Part shown: positions 1-9,600 of the stretch, in pieces
Layout of the letters: every line of letters starts with the position of its first letter
Numbering within the stretch: the first letter of the stretch is position 1
From: Micromonosporaceae bacterium KJ-029
GTDB lineage: Bacteria; Actinomycetota; Actinomycetes; Mycobacteriales; Micromonosporaceae
Length of the DNA: 64,000 bases
Direction: 5' to 3'
Assembly (NCBI GenBank): GCA_005402585.1
Contig: BIFP01000015.1
Location: 1 to 64,000 of the forward strand
Translations under genes and position numbers: made by a program
The notes under the pieces: model-generated
What the model was told of the DNA's origin: nothing
Seen by the model: only the letters and a program-made list of their open reading frames with translations
Databases searched by the model: none

Positions 1-52
1 CCATCAGAACACCCACCAACCGGCAAGCACCCATCCGGGGCATTTCGTTCAC
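1..52 (-). CDS. Possible 5' end of a secreted protein, running off the left edge
   Basis: The minus strand from position 52 opens with GTG (52-50), then an in-frame ATG at 43-41 and another at 34-32, and stays open to the window edge. It reads VNEMPRMGACRLVGVLM, which resembles the start of a signal peptide or lipoprotein leader: a short basic segment followed by hydrophobic residues. A good promoter lies 35-60 bp upstream on the same strand. Only 14-17 codons are visible, so the product cannot be named. This could be chance open frame; confidence rests mainly on the promoter. Confidence 0.3.
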   Translation of the reverse strand, partial: MNEMPRMGACRLVGVLM

Positions 53-86
53 CACACCCGCCGCTCTCGCGCCGGGCACTTTTACT

Positions 87-115
87 ACGTTACCTTACCG
101 TCTGGCTCGTGTCAA
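87..115 (-). promoter_or_regulatory. Sigma-70-like promoter reading out of the left edge
   Basis: On the minus strand TTGACA (115-110) is followed after exactly 17 bp by TAACGT (92-87). The -35 is a perfect consensus and the -10 keeps TA at positions 1-2 and the final T. The predicted start point near position 80 leaves a leader of roughly 30-37 nt before the candidate starts at 52 or 43. The intervening bases include TAAGGTAACG, which could be part of an operator. The promoter call is from sequence match only. Confidence 0.45.
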
Positions 116-548
116 ACCGTGTGTCCCGGTCCGTCACGCTTTAGGCGGTTCGGCACCCGCGAACCCGCGCAGCGGAGAACCGCCGCGTTTGCTCGTCGGA
201 TTTGGCAGGCCGGCCGCTGCGGTCTCCCGCATGCTCGCCCGGTGCCCTGCCGGTCGTAAACCTTACCCGGTCGGTTCCGCTCCGCCAAATCCGCCTCTCG
301 GCGGCTCCGTCGAGCCCCACCCGGACCGTGTCCACTGAGGAGTTGACCCTCTGCGACTCGGTGCCATCACTTTCTGGGCCTCAGAGCTTTCGCCCCGTTT
401 GCCCGTTCCGCGCTGGCAGAGAGAAAGTTACGCGTCCACCGGATTGATCGTCAAATCGGGGGAGAGCGGTCCCCGTCACACCCATCATCGGTCACTGTGC
501 GCTCCGAGATGAACACCGCAGCGCACGGGCCAGCAGCACCGACAGTGA
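116..548. other. Gene-free stretch with two inverted repeats
   Basis: No convincing gene was found here. Two inverted repeats are visible: GGCGGTTC (144-151) with GAACCGCC (177-184), which could form a hairpin with a 25-nt loop, and CGGATTTGGC (197-206) with GCCAAATCCG (284-293), a 10-bp perfect pair 77 bp apart. The short open frames in the region have no ribosome binding site and no protein-like composition. The region probably holds the upstream control DNA of the gene leaving the left edge and the 3' flank of the SCO4848-type gene. Confidence 0.4.
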
Positions 549-800
549 TCAGGGCGTACGCCGGCGGGACGCCTGCCAGGCGCGGAGGCCGAGCAGGCCG
601 ACGGTCGTGCCGATGGCCAACGACGCCACGATCAGCAGCGCGTGCACCCAGAGAAAGCTGGTCGGCGCGCCGTCCCCGACGACGCCGGTTGACCACGACC
701 TCGGGTCCTTCCAGATGGCCACCGCGAACCTCGGCCAGATCACCCAGGTCCAGACACCGACCCCGGTGAGGAAGACAGCCCAGCCGCGCGACAACACCAT
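549..800 (-). CDS. SCO4848-family membrane protein
   Basis: An 83-residue protein with two hydrophobic segments: residues about 2-25 (VLSRGWAVFLTGVGVWTWVI) and about 50-72 (FLWVHALLIVASLAIGTTVG), with a short polar loop containing WKDPRSW. Length, the two-helix layout and the WVIWPRF...WKD...FLWVH pattern match the small actinobacterial family named after Streptomyces coelicolor SCO4848, whose function is not known to me. The ATG at 800 is preferred over the longer frame because the upstream extension is Pro/Ala/Arg-rich and hydrophilic. It is divergent from the gene at 869, with 68 bp between the starts that must contain both promoters. Confidence 0.8.
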   Translation of the reverse strand: MVLSRGWAVFLTGVGVWTWVIWPRFAVAIWKDPRSWSTGVVGDGAPTSFLWVHALLIVASLAIGTTVGLLGLRAWQASRRRTP

Positions 801-868
801 GGTCGGCGAGTATGCCAGCGACACCGCCGGGGCGGCCGCAGGTGCGGCCGATCGGTACGGTGGAACCC

Positions 869-1411
869 ATGACCCCGCCGCTGAGCCGCACCAACGCGGA
901 GGCGCACCTCTACATGGACCTGCACCCCTGCCCATGCGGGGAGAGTCGGTTCCCCAGGCAGAGTTCCGTCGTCGCACTGGACGACGGCGACCTGGCCAGC
1001 CGCTACACCGGCGCGTGCGCGAGCTGCGGCGAGGAACGGGAGTTCCTCTTCCGACTGCCGCCGACGATCGGCGGGGTGGGCACCGGGTTCCGCTACGGCG
1101 GCGACGAGCCGTCGCAGCTGCTCGACCCGGGCGAATGGCTCATGGTCTCCGACACCTACGCCGGCTCGGTGCCGGCCGGGTCCACCACCGGCGAGGCCGG
1201 GCAGCGGGCCCGAGCCGCGCTGACCCGGGCCGTCGCCGCACTCGACGAGGTCGGCAAGTTCATCCCGGCGGGCGGAGACAGCGTTCCCCCGGACACGTTC
1301 GTCAACGAACGCGGGCGACAGCTGCACCAGCGCGAGCCGGGCCGGTTCCGGCGAGACCGGCTGACCGCGGTCCGCGACGCGTACGCCGGGATGCTGTCGC
1401 AGCTCGGCTGA
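869..1411 (+). CDS. Cys-motif protein of unknown function beside the toxin operon
   Basis: A 180-residue soluble protein. The N-terminal half holds two cysteine pairs, CPCG (about residue 21) and CASC (about 50), which probably bind a metal in a small zinc-ribbon-like fold. The C-terminal half is helical with no signal peptide. The start at 869 follows GGTGGA at a spacing of 5; an earlier in-frame ATG at 812 would add a Pro/Arg-rich leader and lacks a binding site. It converges on the 3' end of the toxin/immunity operon (37 bp apart), so it may be an associated immunity or accessory factor, but this is only context. The family was not recognised. Confidence 0.7.
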   Translation: MTPPLSRTNAEAHLYMDLHPCPCGESRFPRQSSVVALDDGDLASRYTGACASCGEEREFLFRLPPTIGGVGTGFRYGGDEPSQLLDPGEWLMVSDTYAGSVPAGSTTGEAGQRARAALTRAVAALDEVGKFIPAGGDSVPPDTFVNERGRQLHQREPGRFRRDRLTAVRDAYAGMLSQLG

Positions 1412-1448
1412 ACGGGCTCCGGCCGGCTCCCCGCGGCGCCCGCGTGGT

Positions 1449-2102
1449 TCAGAGCCGGCGGGCCTCGTCCAGACAGGCGGCGCTGGTGGCCAGCAACATG
1501 GGCAGCGCCGCGAAGAACTGCCGCAGCACGTGGTGCGGGTCGTGCTCACGGGCGTCGACGAAGTCGACCCGTGCGCCCGCCTCGGCGAAGACCTGGCAGA
1601 CCTCCCAGAGGCTGTCGCCGACGCTGCTCCACTGCCAGACGTCATGCACGAGGGTCGACACCCGGATAACCGGTTCCATGCCGAACAGGCCGATGCCGTA
1701 GTTCAACGGGTCGTCCGGGTTGTTGCCCAGCGACACCATCAACGGCAACACCCGGTGTGCGCGAGCGAACCCTTCCAGGTCCCGGTCGTCCGGGCTCACC
1801 TCGACAAGCAGCCCGTCCTCCAGAAACCCCTCGACGATGCGCTCCGGGTCCGGCACCCCGACCTGACTGGCGGCGTCCAGAACGGCGGTCCTGGTCCAGG
1901 CGCGTCCCGGATCATCGGTCGGGGGATGTGCGGCGGCCCAGACCGCGAATGCCTGCGGATCCTCCATCGTCACCATGAGGCGACCGATGCTCAACGAGTA
2001 GTACTTGACCGGGGCGCCCACCTCCGGGTGGAACTCACCCGTGTAGCGCCCGACCGGCAGGATCAACGGCTCCGTCATCGTCGGCGTCCTAGTCTCGGTC
2101 AT
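1449..2102 (-). CDS. Immunity-operon protein, paralogue B (unknown fold)
   Basis: A 217-residue soluble protein and last gene of the toxin operon. It is a clear paralogue of the protein just upstream (2099-2737). Both begin with a LPVGRYTGEFHPEVGA / LPLGQYFGTFYPKVGA block. Both continue with an AHPP/AHST...W segment, a DPE...LLVEV / DPEPLL...LLAEV segment, a SLGN/GLGN motif and a GxSLWxVCQ block near the C-terminus. The ATG overlaps the upstream stop (ATGA, 2099-2102), so translation is coupled. Its position after a SUKH immunity gene at the 3' end of a polymorphic toxin operon suggests immunity to one of the toxin domains. It could instead be an accessory factor. No known family was recognised. 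Confidence 0.8.
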   Translation of the reverse strand: MTETRTPTMTEPLILPVGRYTGEFHPEVGAPVKYYSLSIGRLMVTMEDPQAFAVWAAAHPPTDDPGRAWTRTAVLDAASQVGVPDPERIVEGFLEDGLLVEVSPDDRDLEGFARAHRVLPLMVSLGNNPDDPLNYGIGLFGMEPVIRVSTLVHDVWQWSSVGDSLWEVCQVFAEAGARVDFVDAREHDPHHVLRQFFAALPMLLATSAACLDEARRL

Positions 2103-2737
2103 GGTTGCGGCTCCAGGTAGACCACGCTGGCGAGCAACAACGGGTGGAGGGCACGGAGGAACGCGGTGAGCAGTTGCTCCGGCTCTGTCAGCTCCGGGTC
2201 GGTGCCGCCCGTGTCGCGCTCATCGGCGGCCAGGGCCTGGCACACGGACCAGAGACTTTCCCCGGAGCGCCCGCTCTCCCACAGGTTGTAAACGGTACGG
2301 GTGACCTTGACGATCGGCCGTTCGAAGAAGCCGATCGACCACAGCCAGGGCTCGTCGGCGCTGTTGCCGAGCCCGACCATCCGGGAGCCGAGTCGGTGCC
2401 GCTGCGCGAACTCGACTGCGGCCGGTGTGTCGGGTGCCACCTCGGCCAGCAGCCCTTCGGCGAGCAGGCTGTCGAGCAACGGTTCGGGATCCACGTCGGG
2501 AAGTTGCCCGGTCGCCGCCTGCCGCACCGAGGTGAGCGACCAGATCTGCTCCTCCTGCCGGTCGGGGGTGCTGTGCGCGAGCGCCCACAGGACGAAACGT
2601 TGATCGTCCAGGTCCCAGACATCCGCGCCGAGCCGGACCCGCTGGTAGCGCTCGGAAGCGCCGACCTTCGGGTAGAAGGTGCCGAAGTACTGCCCGAGCG
2701 GCAGCAGCAGGGCCGGCGAGGTCTGCGTCGTGCTCAT
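2099..2737 (-). CDS. Immunity-operon protein, paralogue A (unknown fold)
   Basis: A 212-residue soluble protein starting at an ATG that overlaps the stop of the SUKH gene (ATGA at 2734-2737). Residues about 10-25 carry LPLGQYFGTFYPKVGA. A central conserved segment has WALAHSTPDRQEEQIWSLT, and a C-terminal segment has GESLWSVCQALAA. The same order of motifs is found in the downstream neighbour, showing a tandem duplication followed by clear divergence. There is no signal peptide or membrane segment. Given two calpain-like toxin domains at the end of the giant toxin and two of these paralogues, a one-to-one toxin/immunity pairing is an attractive guess, not shown by the sequence. Confidence 0.8.
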   Translation of the reverse strand: MSTTQTSPALLLPLGQYFGTFYPKVGASERYQRVRLGADVWDLDDQRFVLWALAHSTPDRQEEQIWSLTSVRQAATGQLPDVDPEPLLDSLLAEGLLAEVAPDTPAAVEFAQRHRLGSRMVGLGNSADEPWLWSIGFFERPIVKVTRTVYNLWESGRSGESLWSVCQALAADERDTGGTDPELTEPEQLLTAFLRALHPLLLASVVYLEPQP

Positions 2738-3609
2738 GGCTGCCCGTCCTCGTAGTTGCGGGGGTCGGTGAAGGTGCCGGGCGGCAGCATCTGCACCGGA
2801 GGAAGATGGTTCAGTTCCATCGGGGTCAACCGGCCGAGGAGGTAACCCATCGATCGAGCCACCGCCCGCAGCTTCCGTTCCCGGGCGGCCGAGGCGGGCG
2901 GGCCGGCCGGACCGAGCAGGTCCAGCTCGTGCACGAAATAGACGATTCCGTCAGTCGACTCCGTCGAGACGACCAACAGGCCGCCGGACGGGTTCGCGAT
3001 CACCAGCCAGGCCGGTGACAGCCAGGGATCCCGGTGTACGCGCTGGGCGTGCACCAGGTCGAACGGCGGGTATTGGGGATGGACGCCGAACAGCGGACGC
3101 TCCGGCAGCAGGGTGAACGGTACGCCGGGGATGTGGTGCTCCACCTCGGGCTGTGCGCCGTTGTTCCGGCGCAACCAGTCGCGGTAGTCCGGCGGCAGCC
3201 GGACCCCGAGCGCGGCTTCGACCGACTGGAGTTGCGCCTCGTCGAGCTGCCCGTAGGGGCGCAGCCGGGCCGGCTTCCAGAGGTGACCGGTGGGCGGCTC
3301 CATCACCTCGTTCTCGTCCACCCGGCGGACGGTCACCCGCCACTCATCGGCACTGGCCATATCGAGGTCCACGAAGCGCCAGGTTTCCTCGCCAACGGGG
3401 AAGGTCTCACCGAGCGTGACCTCGTGGTGCGGGGACTCCTCGCTCCAGTGCGGCATGACGACCATCTCGGCGCTGACCGGTGGCCCCGCGTCGACCCATC
3501 GGACCGCGAGGCGTGCCTGCCCCACGTCGACCGGAACGTTGTTGCGGATCGACGCAATAGCGGTGAAGGAGCGCAACGGCTCTTCTCCCTGTCCTGTCGT
3601 CGGCATCAT
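2734..3609 (-). CDS. SMI1/KNR4 (SUKH) family immunity protein with extra N-terminal domain
   Basis: A 291-residue cytoplasmic protein. The C-terminal part (about 115-265) is a SUKH/SMI1-KNR4 domain: DEAQLQSVEAALGVRLPPDY followed by RDWLRRNNGAQPE, then LLVVST and IVYFVHEL strands. SUKH proteins are the commonest immunity superfamily of polymorphic toxins. The N-terminal ~110 residues form a separate beta-rich domain with VTLGETFPVGEETWRFVDLD, resembling DUF6406-type proteins (recalled from memory, unverified). The ATG overlaps the stop of the giant toxin as TGATG (3611-3607), so the immunity protein is translated directly after the toxin. Its likely target is the last toxin domain, the second calpain-like protease. 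Confidence 0.85.
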   Translation of the reverse strand: MMPTTGQGEEPLRSFTAIASIRNNVPVDVGQARLAVRWVDAGPPVSAEMVVMPHWSEESPHHEVTLGETFPVGEETWRFVDLDMASADEWRVTVRRVDENEVMEPPTGHLWKPARLRPYGQLDEAQLQSVEAALGVRLPPDYRDWLRRNNGAQPEVEHHIPGVPFTLLPERPLFGVHPQYPPFDLVHAQRVHRDPWLSPAWLVIANPSGGLLVVSTESTDGIVYFVHELDLLGPAGPPASAARERKLRAVARSMGYLLGRLTPMELNHLPPVQMLPPGTFTDPRNYEDGQP

Positions 3610-6600
3610 CAGCCGTCCACCATGTCGTGCAACGCGGGCTCTTCCGGAAGCGCAAAGCCGAGCACCTCGCGGGCGATTCGCTCGGCCTCCGCCCGCCCGA
3701 CGGGCACCGATCCGCCCGTAGCGGGCTTGCCGTCAGCCGTCCAGTAGGTCGTGCGCTGCCCCTGATCGGAGGACACCACGACGAGTAGGCCATTCACCGT
3801 ACCGTCGCCGCCGAGCAGTGCGTAGTAGCCGACACTGGCTCGCTCGTCATCGAGGTAGGTGCGGCCCAGCGTATGCCGGTGCGGCCGAACCGGCTCAGTC
3901 TTGGGCGCCTCGGGCTCGGGTGGCGCGGGCGGCGCAGGCGAGCCACTCCGTGGTTGCGGCAGCAGCACCGGCGGCGGGGCAGGCGGGCCGAACGGCCCGG
4001 ATGCCGCACCGGTCTGGGTCGCCGAAGCCGCCGGGCCGATGTCCAGGTGGGCGTACTCGCCGGCCATCAGGTTCAGGAAGTCCCGAATCGGAATCGGTGC
4101 GGGATGATCCTGGTTCCACGGGTTGCGTAGTTGCACCGTTCCGTTCGTCACCGACAGCACCTCGTACGCGTGCCCGGGGTAGAGCCCGAACGGAAGCTGC
4201 TTTTGAATCTCGGGCGGGTAGTTCTCCTTGGCATTCGTACCGGTGATCACGGGACTTCCCGCAGCGATCAGAGCGGCGAGCCGCGTCGCCACGGCGGCCT
4301 CCTGCCCGGGTGAGGTGTCGAAGAACGACATCCGGCTCGGTGAGCCCGTCAGCTGGGTCATCAGTTCCGCCTGCAGTCGGGCGGTGCTGCCGACGTCCAG
4401 TCGGGCATAGCCGGCCGGCGCCGCTCGGTGCGGATCGTCCTTGCTGTGCCACATGCTCCAGTCGCGCTGCCACGCGCCACGCCGCTCAGCGGTCCAGGTC
4501 CGGTCGACTGCCGCCAGCGCCTTCTCCAGAATCGCCGCCCACCCGGAGCCGTTGAAGGACTGGTCGGCGTAGGCGGACCGGCCAGGAGTGGCGGTCAGCA
4601 GGGGCACATCCGGTTGTACGGTGATGCGAAGTCGCCGACCGGTGGGGGTCGACATGCCGCCGTGCAGGACGCTTTCGTGCAGCAGCACGTCGACCGTGCC
4701 GTCCGCGTTCGGCTGGAAGAGCTGGGCCAACGCGTCCGGCCGGTAGCCGGCGACGGCGGCCGTGGTGGCGAGCATTCCGCAGTCGCCGAGCAGCCCCTGC
4801 CGCACCTGCTCCCGGCGCGGCGGCCCATCGAAGAGCGGGGCTGGTTGCCCGAAGCGGGCGTCCAGCGCCCGACCGTAGCCGACCGGATACTCGGGATCCG
4901 GGTCGGGCAGGGTGACGCGGTCGGCGACCACGGCCACCTCGCCGGTGGTCACGGTCGGGGTGACCTCGACCTCGACGCGGGGTTCGGGCGGCATCATCGA
5001 CCGCAGCGCCTCGGTCAGCGCGTTCGGGACCAACCCCATCCGCCGAGCGTCGGACAGGTAGTGGAAGTCGTGCGTGGTGAGCACCGCCATGGCGGCGGGA
5101 TTCGACCCGTACTCGGCGCGGAAGGCGGCGTCGGTCCGGGCTCGGTCCTCGGTGAGTAGCGCCTTCCGGCCGGCCTCGGTGTTCAGGTCGTACGCGGGTG
5201 CCGACGCGGTCAGCGAGAACTCTGGTGCGCCGTCGAGGGTGTACGGGCGCAGGTCGAAGCGGCCAGTCAGGTCGACGTAGACGCCCTGGGCGGCGACTCG
5301 GTCGGCCAGTTGCGGGTCGACCTGGCGGATCTGGTCCAGCAGATTCGACGGTACGCCGATGAGCTGCCCGGCCAGGGCGGGCATTCGGGGCAGCGAGGAC
5401 TGGCTCTGCTCCCCGTGCACGGCCAGTTCCCGCAGTTTCGCGGCCAGGTCGGCGGTCGTCGGCGGCTGGAGGTCGGGCGCCAGTCGGCCGCGGTAGTCGA
5501 TCGCGCGGAACCGTTCGACCGTCGTCTGGTTGGGGTTGAACGCCAGCGCGCCGGCCACCGCGTCCGGGGTGATCGACGGCAGGCTCAGCGTCATGACGTG
5601 AGCCCAGACGTCGCTGGGGAGGACCGCCAGGCGGGCGGCTGCTTCCGGTGTACCCCAGCGCAGCCCCAGCCCGTCGACCAGTGTGTCGATCTCGGCGCGC
5701 AGGGCCAGTCGGGCGGTGGGGTCGGCCTGTGCGTACCAGGTGGCCATCAGGCGCAGCTCCGCCAGCCGGCCCCGGTCCCGGGCGGTGAGGCCGGCCGGGT
5801 CGATCGGCCCGTCGACGGTGCCCTGGTCGAAGAGGCCGACCTGGGCGTCACCGGTCTCGTGCCGGGCGAGCAGTTCGGCGGTCTCGTGCGCCACGGCGCG
5901 GTCGACCACGCCGTCGGCGGCCCGGTCGGAGACGGTGAGGGTGAAGGTGCCGTCCAGGTTGCGGGTCGTCTGCGCCACCATTCCGGCGGCGAGGGGGCCG
6001 GCGGTGACCTGGATGCGCAGCGGCTCCAGGCCGGCCGACCGGACCTCGACGACGTCCGGTCCGACGGCGACGACCTGGTCCGCGCCGATCGACTCGGCCA
6101 GGGTGGGCAGCACCAGCCGGGCCCGGTCCAGCACGGCCGCAGGATCGGCCCCTGGCCGGCCCTGGCCGTGGAACTCGGAATCCGGCCGCGCCGCGACGGT
6201 GCTGCGGGCCAGTTCGACGTGGGCGTACCAGGGGCTCATCAGGTCGAGGAAGGCGCGCACCGGCATCGGCGACGGGTGGCTCGAATTCCACGGGTTGCGT
6301 AGCTGCACCTCGCCGTTTGCCACCGACACGATCTCGTACGCGTGCCCGGCGTAGAGCCCGTACGGCGGCTTGCCGTCCGGGTACGACTGGTACGACTTGG
6401 CCGGAAGCGTCCCGGTGATCACCGGACTGCCGGCCGCGAGCAGTGCCGCCAGCCGCGCCTCTGCGTCGGCCTCCCGTCCCGGTGTCGGATCGAGCTGGCT
6501 CACCCCGGTGGGCAGCCCGGTGAGCTGGGCGAGCAGTTCCGCCTGCACGAGACGGCTGCTGCCGTTGCCGAGCCGCGCGTAGCCGAGGGGGGCGGCCTGG

Positions 6601-9600
6601 GCGGCGTCCACGTTCGGTTGGGCGGTCCACTGCTGCTGCCACTGGTCGTGGCGTTGTTGCGTCCAGGTGCGGTCGACCGCGGCGATCGCCTTCTCCAGCA
6701 GCGACGCCCAGGACGTGCCGACCACCGACTGATCGGCGTACGCGCTGCGTCCGTTCGAGTTGGCGTGCAGCGGTACGTCCGGGAACACGGTGACCCGTAG
6801 CTGGCGCCCGGTGGGGGTGACCGTTTGGCCCGGTCCATCGGTCTCGTGCAGCAGCACGTCCACCGAGCCGTCCGGGTTCGGGTGGAACATCCCCGCGATC
6901 GTGCCCGGCAACTGACCGGCGACCGAACCGATCACGGCGATCATGCCGCAGTCGCCGAGCGCGCCCTGCTGCACGTCCTCCCGCTTCGGCGGGCCGTCGA
7001 ACAGCGGCGGCGGCTGCCCGGTCCGGGCGTCCAGCGCCGGCCCGTACACCGGCCCGGGCTTGTTCGCCTCCGCCGGTGGCAGGGTGACCCGGTCGACCGT
7101 GACCCTGACGTCGCCGGCGGGCCCCTGGGTCGTGGCCGTCTCCACTGTGCCGGCGGTGGTGGGCGGTGCGGGGGTGATGCTCCGCAGCGCCTCGGTCAGT
7201 ACGTCTGGCACCAGGCCCATCCACCGGGCCGTGCCCTGGTAGTGGAAGTCGTGGTCGGTGAGCAGGGCCGTGGCCTGGTCGCCACGCAGCCCGCGCAGGG
7301 CGGCCCGGGACCGCTGGCGGTCCTCGTGCAGTTGCGCCTGCCGGCCGGTCTCGGTGGTGAGGTCGAAGGCCGGGCGGGCCGCGCCGAGATCGATCGCCGG
7401 TACGCCGGCCACCATGTACGGGCGCAGGTCGTAGCGGCCGGTCAGGTCGACGTAGATGCCCTCGCTGGCCAGCCGGTCGGCGAGTTGCGGGTCCACCGCC
7501 CGGATCCGGTCGAGCTGCGCCTGCGGTACGCCGATGATCTGCCCGGCGAAGGCGGCCATTCGCGGCATGCCGGACTGCGCGTGCTCGGCCTCGGCGGCCA
7601 GTTCGCGCAGCCGGGCGTCCAGGTCGGTCTGCTGTGGCACCTGGAAGTCGGGCGCCAGCCGGGACCGGTAGTCGATCATGCGGATCCGCTCGACCTCGGT
7701 GAGGGTCGGAGCGCCCGCCAGCACGGCGGAGACCGCGTCGGGGGTGATCGACGGCACGCTGAGCTGCATCAGGTGGGCCAGCACGTCGCGGGGGAGAAGC
7801 GCCCACCGGGCCCGGACATCAGGGTCGCCGACCCGTAGGCCGAGATGGCTGGCGAGGGCGTCGATCTCGGCGCGTACGGCGAGTCGGGTGGTGGGGTCGG
7901 CGCTGGCGTACGTGGCGGCGAGGAGGCGGATCTCGGCCATCCGGCCCCGGTCGTGCGCGGTGAGCCCCGCCGGGTCGATCCGGCCGTCCACGTTGCCCGG
8001 GTCCAGCGGGCCGACCAGTGCCCGCCCGGACTCGTGCAGCGCCACCAGCTCGGCCACCTCGTGCGCGAGCGCCCGCGCCACGACCTGGTCGACGGCCCGG
8101 TCCGACACGGTGACGGTGAAGGTCCCGTCGGGGTTGCGGGTCGACTGGGCGACCACTCCGTCGGTCAACGGACCGGTGGTGAGACGCACCGTGAGTGGGT
8201 ACTGCCCGGCGGAGCGGATCTCGAACAGGTCCGGGCCGACCTGGACCACCGCGTCAACCTGGGCGTACGGGGCAATCTGGGGCAGTGCGGCCCGCGCCAC
8301 GTCGAGTACCGCCGCAGGGTCGGCGGCCAGGCGGCCCAGTCCGTGGAAGCTGGAGTTCGGCACGGCCGCCGCGGTGATCCGGCCCGAGTCCGGGTCGGCG
8401 GTGCCACCGTCGGGTTGGCTGGCGGCCGGATCCGGGGCGGTGGCCGGGGAACGGCTGAAGGCGCCGAACAGCCGGCCGAGCACTCCGTTGCGCTGATGTG
8501 TTCCGGCCAGCCGCTCGGTCAGCCGGTCGGTCGCCGTCTCCGTCGCGTCGAGCCGGGCCTCCAGCTCGGCGGTCGCCTGTTCCAGCTCCCGCACCGGGTC
8601 CTGCAACCGGTCGATGACCTGGTCCACCCGGTCGGCGGCCGAGCGGGCGTCGCTGCGGGCGTCGAACCGGGTCCGCACATCGTCGGCGGCCAGGCCGGCA
8701 CGCTTCGCGAACCACTTGGCCGTTCCGATCACCGGTGCGGCGGCGAGCGCGGCGAGCGGGATGATCGGGGCGAGCGGGCTCGCCACGGCGACCGCGATCG
8801 CGGTAGCTCCCGCCCCGGCCACGCCGGTCGTGACGAAGCTGGAGAGCAGATACGTACGCAGTCGCGGCACGCCGTGCGGGCGGGCGTTCTCGGCGGAGTT
8901 CTGCTCGCTGCGCAAGGTCTGTACCTGAGCGGGACGGCTGGCCCGATCGCCGCCGAAGTCGGCGACGACCTGCCGGGCCTCCGGCGACAGCAGGGCGAGC
9001 CGGTCGGCCTTGCCGAGCATGCCGTCGCGCAGGCCGAGCCGGTCGATCACCGCGTACAGCTCGCGTAAGGCGGGCTTGAGGGACATCGGACCGGCGTTAC
9101 GCACGTGGTGCGCGGCGGTCTGCAACTCCCAAGAGTCGGCTCGCCGGAGCGAGTCCGAGGTGTCGGTCTGGGTCGTACCGCCCGCGCGGGGACTCGGCGG
9201 GGTCGGCGTCGGCGTGCCGGCCGCCGGTTGGCCCGCCGCCAGCCGGTCGACCGTCGAGTTGACCCGGTCGAGGTTCGCGACGGCCACCCGAAGCCGGCGG
9301 GCAGCGGCGGCGACGGCGGCCTCGGTCGGGCCGGCGAGGCGGTCCACCCGGGTCGACGAGTCCGCCGCCGGGTTCGGGTGGTCCAGATCCCACTTCCGCC
9401 GGGCGTCCTTGACTCCGGTTTCCATCCGTTTGAGGGCCAGGTCACGCACCGAGCCGAGGACGCCGCCGGCCGTCATGTTCACCGGTCCCGCGCCGGCCGC
9501 CACCTGGATCACGCCAGCCATCCCGACGGTGGTGGCGGACTGCACCAGCGGTCCGGGGGTCTGCTCCACCGCGTACACCCCGGCATTCGGCACGTTGCTC

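Noticed and set aside
5848..7806. A 652-residue alternative minus-strand frame inside the toxin gene
   Set aside because: Unlike the four nested immunity ORFs it has no ribosome binding site, is Arg/Gly/Pro-rich and shows no family motifs; the toxin frame here encodes the calpain module.
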